This document shows, one piece after another, positions 5,515 through 12,182 of a stretch of 26,991 bases of DNA; positions within the stretch are counted from its first letter, which is position 1; every line of letters starts with the position of its first letter. Below the pieces are notes generated by a model. That model ran no database searches, was not told where the DNA came from, and worked only from the letters and a program-made list of their open reading frames with translations. The stretch is from positions 1 to 26,991 of the forward strand of contig CAYQTE010000064.1 of assembly GCA_964420285.1 (NCBI GenBank), read 5' to 3'. This DNA is from CAYQTE01 sp964420285 (lineage in GTDB: Bacteria > Planctomycetota > Phycisphaerae > Tepidisphaerales > Tepidisphaeraceae). A program made the translations under genes and the position numbers.

Positions 5515-8007
5515 GTGTCGAGGCCGACATTACGTCGTCATCGCCGGGCAACCATCAGTGCCGCGCGGCGCGCGGGGCCATCCGCGTACCAAGTCGAGGC
5601 GCTGGAAAATCGCGTCCTGCTTTCCACGTTTTTTACCCTGGCATCGTTCAACGCCACCACCGGCGAAACTCCACGCGGCAGCGTGGCCGTGGACTCTTTC
5701 GGCAACCTCTTTGGCGCGACCGAATACGGCGGCACAAGCAGCGACGGCACAGTCTTCGAAATTGCCCAAGGCAGCGGCATCGTCACCAGGCTGGCCTCGT
5801 TTATCGGCGCCAACGGGCAATCGCCGTGGGGCGGCGTGGTTCTGGATTCGGCCGGCAACCTTTTCGGCACGACCAATGGCGGCGGCGTTGGCAGCAGTGA
5901 TGGCACGGTTTTCGAGGTCGCGCACGGGAGCAGCGCCATCACCGCCCTGGCCTCGTTTAACAACGCCACCGGCGAAAACCCTCAGGCCGGCGTCGTCCTG
6001 GACTCCTCCGGCGACATTTTCGGCACGACCAGCGGCGGCGGCGCCAATGGTTACGGCACCGTCTTTGAAATCGCCCACGCCAGCGGCACCATCACCACCC
6101 TGGCCTCGTTCAACGGCACCAACGGCCAATACCCCAATAATGCCGGCGTAGTTCTGGACTCCTCAGGTAATCTCTTTGGCACAACTACAGGCGGTGGTGA
6201 CAGCAGCGGAGGCACGGTCTTCGAGATCGCCAATGGCAGCTATGCCATCACCAAACTGGCCTCGTTTAACGGCGGCAACGGATCGGAATCCAACGGCGTG
6301 GTTCTGGATTCCTCCGGCGATCTCTTCGGCACAGCCCAGAATGGCGGCACTTATGGCGACGGCGCAGTCTTCGAGGTCGTCAAAGACAGCGGGGCTATCA
6401 CCACCATGGCCTCCTTTAACATCGCCAACGGGCAATACCCTCGCGCCGCCGTGATTCTGGATTCCTCCGGCGACCTTATCGGCACGACCTACGGCGGCGG
6501 CACCAATGGCGATGGCGCAGTCTTCGAAATCGCACAAGGCAGCGGCAGCATCACAACTCTTGTCTCGTTCAACGCCACCAACGGCAAGAACCCTTACGCG
6601 GGCGTTGTTCTGGACTCCGCCGGCGACCTCTTCGGCACCACCGCCACCGGCGCCAGCCCCAACGGCACGGCTTTTGAATTGACCGCCGTTACGCCTGGCA
6701 GCACGGCCGTCACATCCAGCAACGCGTCGCCTATATACGGCCAGCCGGTGATTTTTACGGCGACAGTGACGCCCAGCGTCGGCGTCGGACCGACGGGGAC
6801 TGTGCAGTTCCAAGTCGACGGCAACAACCTGGGCAGTCCCGTCGCCCTCAGCGGCAATACCGCAAGTTACACCACGTCAATGCTGAGCGCTGGCAGCCAT
6901 TCGGTCATGGCCGTCTACAGCGGCGACGGCAACTACGCCGGCAGCACCAGCGCCGTCTTCACGCAGAATGTCGGCCAGGCGCCGCTGACGCTCACCGCCA
7001 ACACGGTGTACATCAAGCTCGCTCCCGACGGCCAGCACGTAGACGTCTGGAACAACTCCACGGCCAGCGGCTCGCCCGATCAATGCGTGCCGTGCAGCGA
7101 CATTTGCGGCGTGACTTACACCGGCCCGGCCGGGGGCGACACCGTCGTTCTCGATTTCTCCAATGGCGATCCGTTGCCGGCGGGAGGGATATCTCTTACT
7201 GGCGGGGCGGGGCAGAACACGTTGGAGCTCGTCGGCGATCCTGCGAGCGATAGCGACAGCGTCGCCATCAATGGCGGGTCGTTTGCCCTTCCCGCCAATG
7301 CGCAGGGCGCGGGCACGCTGAATTATGCACTGGGCACGGTTTCGATCGCAGCTGGGGCGGCGTTGGCGCTGGCCGAATCCGATTCGCAGACGGATCAAAC
7401 CGTTTTCACAGCCAATGCTCTTTCTGTCGCCGGAATGTTGGATATCACGAACAACACGCTGTTGGCAAATGAAACCAGCGTGCCCCTGTCGCAGGTGATG
7501 ACCTGGGTGCAGAACGCCGCAAGCCAGCCTTGCATCATGAGTTCCCTCGTCACCGGCCCGGATTCGCAAGCCAGCCGGGCGGTTGGATACGGCGACGGGA
7601 ACGAAGATCCGCTGACTGTTCCAACTGGAGACGTGGAAGTGAAATACGTGCCGGTCGGGGACACCAATCTGGACGGGATGGTCGATATCACCGACCTGAC
7701 CCGGGCGATCAACAACCTGGGCCAATCGGCGGGCTATGGGGGCGGGGACGTCGCCAACCAGGGAATAGTGAACATCGTCGATATTGCCGACATCATCAAC
7801 GATCTTGGTGGCAACCTCAGCGCAGGCGGCGATGGCGCGGACGCGCCCCGTACGTCCGCCGCGGCGGTGCAACCGTCGCCAGCCGCAACGTCCACGCATT
7901 CGGCCGTGACACCGCTATTGGCCGGCAACTCATGCGGTACGCTGTTCTCGCAAACACAGATTCAAGAGAGTTGGCTGGATTGGCAGGCCGCGGCGCTGGC
8001 GGATTGA
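5515..8007 (+). CDS. Exported GloVer-repeat protein with Ig-like and dockerin domains
   Basis: The 830-residue protein is probably secreted or surface-attached. A basic, Arg-rich N-terminus leads to ALENRVLLS (29-37), a form of the planctomycete LEPR-VLLS motif. Residues from about 42 to 396 hold seven tandem units of about 51 residues with the pattern LASFN..NG..P..GVVLDSSGDLFGTT..GG...GTVFEIA; this is the Gloeo_Verruco/GloVer repeat. Seven units suggest a seven-bladed beta-propeller. An Ig-like Big_3-type domain follows (about 395-487: YGQPVIFTATV, GTVQFQVDG, SAGSHSVMAVYSGD), then a beta-rich region. A dockerin-like segment at 715-766 has two calcium-loop-like parts, GDTNLDGMVDITDL and GIVNIVDIADIINDL; the second loop is degenerate. 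The start is GTG with a good GGAGG. The substrate or partner is unknown. It converges with the lipoprotein gene, with only 8 bases between stops. Confidence 0.85.
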   Translation: MSRPTLRRHRRATISAARRAGPSAYQVEALENRVLLSTFFTLASFNATTGETPRGSVAVDSFGNLFGATEYGGTSSDGTVFEIAQGSGIVTRLASFIGANGQSPWGGVVLDSAGNLFGTTNGGGVGSSDGTVFEVAHGSSAITALASFNNATGENPQAGVVLDSSGDIFGTTSGGGANGYGTVFEIAHASGTITTLASFNGTNGQYPNNAGVVLDSSGNLFGTTTGGGDSSGGTVFEIANGSYAITKLASFNGGNGSESNGVVLDSSGDLFGTAQNGGTYGDGAVFEVVKDSGAITTMASFNIANGQYPRAAVILDSSGDLIGTTYGGGTNGDGAVFEIAQGSGSITTLVSFNATNGKNPYAGVVLDSAGDLFGTTATGASPNGTAFELTAVTPGSTAVTSSNASPIYGQPVIFTATVTPSVGVGPTGTVQFQVDGNNLGSPVALSGNTASYTTSMLSAGSHSVMAVYSGDGNYAGSTSAVFTQNVGQAPLTLTANTVYIKLAPDGQHVDVWNNSTASGSPDQCVPCSDICGVTYTGPAGGDTVVLDFSNGDPLPAGGISLTGGAGQNTLELVGDPASDSDSVAINGGSFALPANAQGAGTLNYALGTVSIAAGAALALAESDSQTDQTVFTANALSVAGMLDITNNTLLANETSVPLSQVMTWVQNAASQPCIMSSLVTGPDSQASRAVGYGDGNEDPLTVPTGDVEVKYVPVGDTNLDGMVDITDLTRAINNLGQSAGYGGGDVANQGIVNIVDIADIINDLGGNLSAGGDGADAPRTSAAAVQPSPAATSTHSAVTPLLAGNSCGTLFSQTQIQESWLDWQAAALAD
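5638..6690 (+). repeat. Seven tandem coding repeats of about 150 bp
   Basis: The DNA encoding the GloVer units repeats with a period of about 150 bases. Segments such as the one for VVLDSSGDLFGTT recur with few changes in seven places, which points to internal duplication. Confidence 0.8.
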
Positions 8008-8015
8008 CGGCCCGA

Positions 8016-8321
8016 TCAGGATGCTTTCTTGAATGTTGCGCCATTTGCGGTGATCGAACCATCGCTGTTGATGGTAAAGACCGTATCAGTGACCGGAGTC
8101 TTGACGGTCACGGTGTTGCCGCTGACGGTGTAATCGGATGTTGATTTACCCATCATTCCCAAATCCAGCGTGGCTTTACCGCCGCTGAAAGTGATGGATG
8201 TGCCGCTCATGCTATTGACGTATTTGCCGTCGACGCTGGGTCCGCCGCAGCCGGCAATGGACGCGGCCACCCAAAAGGCCATGCCGATCATGAACAGCCG
8301 GCGCATGATTCGCGTTTGCAT
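8016..8321 (-). CDS. Small lipoprotein of unknown function
   Basis: The 101-residue product begins with a lipoprotein signal: basic MQTRIMRR, a hydrophobic segment, then SIAGC with the lipidated cysteine at C25. The mature part GGPSVDGKY... is short, Thr/Ser-rich and alternates strands with turns (ITFSGGKATLDL, DYTVSGNTVTV, FTINSDGSI), like a small beta-barrel or lipocalin-like fold. The ATG at 8321 is chosen because AGAGG (8328-8332) lies 6 bases upstream and the signal peptide begins there; the frame stays open further upstream to 8396 without meaning. It lies 65 bases after the DUF3303-like gene on the same strand. The function is not recognised. Confidence 0.8.
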   Translation of the reverse strand: MQTRIMRRLFMIGMAFWVAASIAGCGGPSVDGKYVNSMSGTSITFSGGKATLDLGMMGKSTSDYTVSGNTVTVKTPVTDTVFTINSDGSITANGATFKKAS

Positions 8322-8327
8322 AGAATA

Positions 8328-8332
8328 CCTCT
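8328..8332 (-). promoter_or_regulatory. Shine-Dalgarno AGAGG deciding the lipoprotein start
   Basis: On the minus strand AGAGG lies 6 bases before the ATG at 8321, supporting this start over the longer open frame. Confidence 0.6.
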
Positions 8333-8386
8333 GTTGTTTTGCGGTTGGATCGCGGGGAATGGAATCGCGGTGAGGCCAGTGGCCCA

Positions 8387-8692
8387 TCAGGTCCACTTTT
8401 TGCCCATTTTGTCGATGCCGGATTTCTTGAGGTCTTCCGGCGTCATGGCGATGCGAAATTCGACATCAGCGCTGAATGTCAGGAACCAGGGCTCGGCGTA
8501 GGCCGGGATTTGCGATGCATCGGCCATGTCCACCACCAGCACCGCTCCGCGCGTGCCGTCCTGTTCGGTGAAATAGGCGGCCTGGGGCTTAAGCTCTTCG
8601 AGGATGTGCTGGAGCTTGGCGCCGGCGGTTCCATCCTTGACGGCGGCGTTGAATTCCTTGTGGGGGATCTTGACGTTCATCAGCATCCGCAT
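8387..8692 (-). CDS. DUF3303-like small protein
   Basis: The 101-residue cytoplasmic protein resembles a widespread small family (DUF3303-like, sometimes mislabelled pantothenate synthetase) with a ferredoxin-like alpha+beta pattern: MNVKIPHKEFNAAVKDG at the start, ILEELKPQAAYFTEQDG in the middle, then GAVLVVDMADASQIPAYAEPWF and ADVEFRIAMTPEDL. The function of this family is unknown. The ATG at 8692 has GAGGAG (8700-8705) 7 bases upstream. The frame stays open upstream to 9115, but that part is low in protein-like character. The lipoprotein gene lies 65 bases downstream on the same strand. Confidence 0.75.
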   Translation of the reverse strand: MRMLMNVKIPHKEFNAAVKDGTAGAKLQHILEELKPQAAYFTEQDGTRGAVLVVDMADASQIPAYAEPWFLTFSADVEFRIAMTPEDLKKSGIDKMGKKWT

Positions 8693-8699
8693 GGCGAGG

Positions 8700-8705
8700 C
8701 TCCTC
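8700..8705 (-). promoter_or_regulatory. Shine-Dalgarno GAGGAG deciding the DUF3303-like start
   Basis: GAGGAG on the minus strand lies 7 bases before the ATG at 8692, which argues for this start rather than one up to 420 bases upstream. Confidence 0.65.
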
Positions 8706-8747
8706 GTGTGAATGGACGGCGAAATCGGTTCATCGACGCAGGCATCG

Positions 8748-8776
8748 TAAATAGGCATGCCTCCGGAAATGGTCAA
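8748..8776 (-). promoter_or_regulatory. Possible promoter for the DUF3303-like gene
   Basis: On the minus strand, TTGACC (8776-8771) and TATTTA (8753-8748) are separated by 17 bases and lie about 55 bases before the ATG at 8692. Both boxes are close to the sigma-70 consensus. Confidence 0.4.
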
Positions 8777-9200
8777 CGGTGAAAATAATGGATGGAGGGC
8801 AATCTGCGCGTCGGCCTCGATGTTGAGGCGGCGGCCGATAATCAGGAGGCGCCAATGCAAGTCTCGCGCCAGAAGTCGATTTGAGGCTCTGGCGCCGCTT
8901 TGCACCTTCAATTTTTGGGGTGGTGCATCAAATTGTCTATTTTGCTGCAACAAACAGCCCCCGACGGTGATAAGAGAAGTGGATCGGCTCGCGGTGATGC
9001 GATTGGCGTCGGCCGTGATGTTGAGCCGATCAATAGATGTGTGGCGGCGGGACAGCGCCCCCGGCGGAATGGACGCTGCGTGTGGGGTTGCATCGACGCC
9101 CGGCGGAATGCACAATCGCCGTTAAGCGGAGAATAGTCGGCCAGAGTCCCGGGCGCGTTCCGTCCGGATCGGGCATTGAGTGACTGATCGAGGTTCAACT

Positions 9201-10745
9201 ATGTGTATTCGGAGGAACAGGCGAGGGCTGGGCGGGATGTGTGTCGGCTTGATCGCCGCGTTGGCGGCGCTGCTGCCGACGGCCGCTCGGGCTGGAAATA
9301 CCAACGAAGCGCCGGTCATGCAGGCGATTCCGCCCGGCACGGCGGACCCGCAGGTCACCAAAGACGGCCGATTCATCTTCATGATCGAGCCGGCGCCCAA
9401 CAATCAGAAGATCATGGTGACCAACGGCCAGCCGGATCAGCCCTACGATGACGTCGGGCCGGCGATCTATCAGACCAACGGCCAGAAGGACCGGATGGTC
9501 TACCCCGCCGCCTTGGGGGGCATGTGTTTCTATGTCGATCGCGGCGCCCCCGGCGATGCGTTCGATGATATCGGGCCGGCGGTCATAAGCCCCGATACCA
9601 GCCAGCTTTTCTACGCGGCCAAACACAATGGGGCTTGGTGCCCGATTATCAACGGGCAGATCGGCCAACCCTGCGATGCGATCGGCACACCCGTTTTCAG
9701 CCCCAACGGCAAACACCTGGCCTATCCGATCAAGAATGGGCCGGTCTCGAACCTGATTGTTGACGGCCAGCCGGGGCCGGCGTGTGACGATGTTGGGACG
9801 GTGGTTTACAGTCCCAATTCCCTGCACCTGGCGTATGACAGCATTCAGAATAAACAGCACATTGTCACCTTCGACGGCAACGCGGGGCCGGCCCTTGATG
9901 ACATCCTGCCCGGAACGCCCTTTTTCACCAGCGACAACGCCCAATGCGTCTATTTCGGCAAGAGCAACAACCAGTGGACGTTGTACATCAACAATAACCC
10001 GGAGCCGTACGGGCCCTATGACAATGTCACCGTTCCAGTATTCAACAGCAACAACAAGCATTTCATGTTCGTCGGCACCGTCAACGGCACGCAGGCGCTG
10101 GTCTATGACGGCAACGCCAATAATCCCTACAAGGCCATTGCACCCGAATCGCTGCGTTTCCAGCCCGACGTGACCAATGTCAACGGCCCGCAATTTTTCT
10201 ACCAGGCCACGAATAACGACAACAAGCAACTGACGGTTCTCGAACATTTCGAAGGCCCCGCCTACGACGTCGTTGTCCCCTCGACCCTCAATTTTACTGT
10301 CGCCGGCAAGGATTATTACTACTGGGCCCAGGACGGCGGAAGGTGGCTCTGGCGCAATGATCGCCACACCGTCAATGACAACCAGGAATACGACGACTAT
10401 AAGGCCGGGCCCAATCCCTTTGCCGCCGACAGCAAGCGAACCATGTACGCCGTCAGAACCCCTGACACCAAGGAAAAATGGCAGGTCATCATCGATACCA
10501 ACCCGCTGCCTGATCTCTATGACGACATCGACGAAAGCCAGATGTTTTTCACGGCCGATGCGAAACACACCATTTTTTCCGCCAAGTCCAACGGCGCGTG
10601 GAAAATTGTGATCGACGGCATTCCCGGGCCGGATTACGCCTCGATCGTTCCCGGCGGCGGCCCGGTCGTTCAGCCCAATGGCACGATCACCTATTACGCC
10701 GTGAAGAAGAACGGCTCGCTCATGTTCGTCACGTACACGAATTGA
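9201..10745 (+). CDS. Secreted protein of about eleven beta-propeller-type repeats
   Basis: The 514-residue product has a classical signal peptide: basic MCIRRNRRG, hydrophobic CVGLIAALAALLPTA, then a likely cleavage at ARA|G near residue 32. The rest consists of about eleven units of roughly 45 residues with the pattern G(P/Q)xYDDVGPxxxSPNGKHLAYxxxxNGxWxxxxDG, as in GPACDDVGTVVYSPNS and GQPCDAIGTPVFSPNG. This looks like the PD40/TolB-like beta-propeller group; no enzyme motif is seen. A ligand- or polysaccharide-binding role outside the cytoplasm is plausible but not shown. The ATG at 9201 is preferred because GAGG (9190-9193) is 7 bases upstream and the signal peptide starts there; a GTG at 9180 is in frame. 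It converges with the small gene at 10755. Confidence 0.8.
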   Translation: MCIRRNRRGLGGMCVGLIAALAALLPTAARAGNTNEAPVMQAIPPGTADPQVTKDGRFIFMIEPAPNNQKIMVTNGQPDQPYDDVGPAIYQTNGQKDRMVYPAALGGMCFYVDRGAPGDAFDDIGPAVISPDTSQLFYAAKHNGAWCPIINGQIGQPCDAIGTPVFSPNGKHLAYPIKNGPVSNLIVDGQPGPACDDVGTVVYSPNSLHLAYDSIQNKQHIVTFDGNAGPALDDILPGTPFFTSDNAQCVYFGKSNNQWTLYINNNPEPYGPYDNVTVPVFNSNNKHFMFVGTVNGTQALVYDGNANNPYKAIAPESLRFQPDVTNVNGPQFFYQATNNDNKQLTVLEHFEGPAYDVVVPSTLNFTVAGKDYYYWAQDGGRWLWRNDRHTVNDNQEYDDYKAGPNPFAADSKRTMYAVRTPDTKEKWQVIIDTNPLPDLYDDIDESQMFFTADAKHTIFSAKSNGAWKIVIDGIPGPDYASIVPGGGPVVQPNGTITYYAVKKNGSLMFVTYTN

Positions 10746-10754
10746 CCTTCGGTG

Positions 10755-11084
10755 CTATTGCGTCATCAGGTCGACGGAGCGGCCGTCGATATTGACCTGA
10801 CGCAGGCGAATCCAGTTGTCCGAGCGCGGCGAATAAAGACGGCAATCCAGGCGGTCGATCTCGGCCTCGGCCTTGCGCAGTTCGTCGGCCGTCGCCGGGT
10901 CCAGGCGTCGATCCGGGTCTTCGTTGATCAGCAGCGACCACGTTCCAAAAATCGGCGCGAAGGTCGTGAATCCGTCATCGGGCTCGAACTGGCCGAACGA
11001 CCACGCCCCGTTGGACGATTCGATCTGGATTGTCCCCACCCGCCGACCGTTGATGAACAATTCAACTTGTTCGCCGCGATCCAT
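10755..11084 (-). CDS. Small hypothetical protein downstream of nrnA-type gene
   Basis: The 109-residue product is not recognised. It has no signal peptide or membrane segment. The first half has short beta-like stretches (QVELFINGRRVGTIQIES, WSFGQFEPDDGF), the middle a charged helix (DPATADELRKAEAEIDRLD), and the end RLRQVNIDGRSVDLMTQ. It starts 24 bases after the stop of the DHH phosphoesterase gene on the same strand, so the two are probably co-transcribed. AGGTG shortly before the ATG could be a ribosome binding site. Confidence 0.65.
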   Translation of the reverse strand: MDRGEQVELFINGRRVGTIQIESSNGAWSFGQFEPDDGFTTFAPIFGTWSLLINEDPDRRLDPATADELRKAEAEIDRLDCRLYSPRSDNWIRLRQVNIDGRSVDLMTQ

Positions 11085-11108
11085 CGTCGCACCTGGTCTG
11101 CCCCCATA

Positions 11109-12137
11109 TCATTCAGCCGCACCCTGCGGCAAAGTCGCAGTCGCCGCCAGCCGCAACCGCATTGCCTCCACTATTTTACGCTCCACATCAGCCAGTGGGC
11201 CGGTCATTTTCAACCCCGCCGCCCGCGCGTGCCCGCCGCCGCCAAATCCCTCGGCGAACCGCGATACATCGACAGTGCCCTTGCTGCGCAGGCTCACGCG
11301 AATCGGCCCGCCGTCGGGCTGTTCGACCAGCAGCACCGACACTTCGACGCTGGCCACCTGCAACGGGATGTTGATCAGTTGCTCGGTTTCGCCGACCGAG
11401 GCGCCGGTGCGGGCGAAATCGTCCCTGGCGATGCGCATCACCGCCAGCCGGCCGCCTTCCAGCAACTCCAACGATTGCTGTGCCTGTGTTTGCAATGCCA
11501 GCCGCTGCGACCGCTCGTTCTGATAGATCGACTGGTACATCCGATCGGTGTCCACGCCATATTCCATCAGCCGCGCCGCCAGACGCAGCGTATACGGCCG
11601 GGTGTTGGAAAACTGAAACCACCCGGTGTCCGTGACGATCGCCAGATACAGCGCCGCCGCCATCGGTTTGTCCAGTGGAATGCCCCAGCGATCCAGCAAT
11701 TCCGCGACGATTTCGCCGGCCGCGGCGGCGTCGGTCATCACCAGTTTCCTGTCCGCCCAACTCTCCTGAGTGAGATGATGATCGATGACCAGCTTCGGCC
11801 CGTTCCATCCCGCGAGCTTCTCCTTAAGGCCGGGCAACTGCGACCACGTCCCGGTGTCCACGACGAGCAGCGTGTCAAACCGCGACAGGTCCAGGCCGGC
11901 CGGCCAGCCCTTTTCGGCGTCGTGAAGCACAATCGCATTCTCGGAAAAAACGAACGCATGTTTCCGCGGCGCGTGACTCAGCAGCAAGACCTCGGCCGCG
12001 ATTCCCATCTTCCGCAGCCCCATCGCCATGGCCGCCGCCGTCCCCACCGCGTCGCCGTCGGGCTTTACGTGCGTCGTCACCAGCACATGATGACACCCCG
12101 ACAACGCCGCGATCATCTCCTGATAGGCATCCGACAT
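11109..12137 (-). CDS. nrnA: DHH/DHHA1 phosphoesterase, NrnA-type oligoribonuclease/pAp phosphatase
   Basis: The product degrades short RNA oligonucleotides and may dephosphorylate pAp, as in NrnA proteins. From the ATG at 12137 (342 residues), metal-binding DHH motifs are all present: HVKPDGDAVGT (H23, D27, D29), VVDTG (D94), VIDHH (D119-H121) and IVTDTGWFQFS (D170). The C-terminal DHHA1 domain ends with the substrate motif FGGGGHARAAG at about 298-308. The frame remains open far upstream to 13307, opposite the glycosyltransferase gene, but the DHH family N-terminus fixes the start at 12137 or the ATG at 12149. It is transcribed divergently from the large glycosyltransferase gene, with only 33-45 bases between starts. 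A companion small gene follows. Confidence 0.92.
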   Translation of the reverse strand: MSDAYQEMIAALSGCHHVLVTTHVKPDGDAVGTAAAMAMGLRKMGIAAEVLLLSHAPRKHAFVFSENAIVLHDAEKGWPAGLDLSRFDTLLVVDTGTWSQLPGLKEKLAGWNGPKLVIDHHLTQESWADRKLVMTDAAAAGEIVAELLDRWGIPLDKPMAAALYLAIVTDTGWFQFSNTRPYTLRLAARLMEYGVDTDRMYQSIYQNERSQRLALQTQAQQSLELLEGGRLAVMRIARDDFARTGASVGETEQLINIPLQVASVEVSVLLVEQPDGGPIRVSLRSKGTVDVSRFAEGFGGGGHARAAGLKMTGPLADVERKIVEAMRLRLAATATLPQGAAE

Positions 12138-12169
12138 GCCCCCGAGCATACCAATACACGTCGCCGGCG

Positions 12170-12175
12170 TATAAT
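12170..12175 (+). promoter_or_regulatory. TATAAT -10 box, apparently leaderless start
   Basis: A perfect TATAAT ends 7 bases before the ATG at 12183, so transcription would begin at or next to the start codon. There is no Shine-Dalgarno between them. No good -35 is found 17 bases upstream (CATACC). Confidence 0.55.
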
Positions 12176-12182
12176 CCCGGCC

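Larger units (their letters stand above)
8693..9200. other. Intergenic region of about 500 bases, no gene supported
   Basis: Open frames on both strands lack recognisable protein features. Besides the promoter candidate at 8748-8776, two degenerate related segments occur: GCGTCGGCCTCGATGTTGAG at 8808-8827 and GCGTCGGCCGTGATGTTGAG near 9007-9026. GGCGGAATG also occurs twice (9063-9071 and near 9102). GAGG at 9190-9193 serves the next gene. Confidence 0.5.

Noticed and set aside
8693..9115. Upstream extension of the DUF3303-like gene
   Set aside because: Family similarity begins at the ATG at 8692, which has its own GAGGAG; the extra part is not protein-like.
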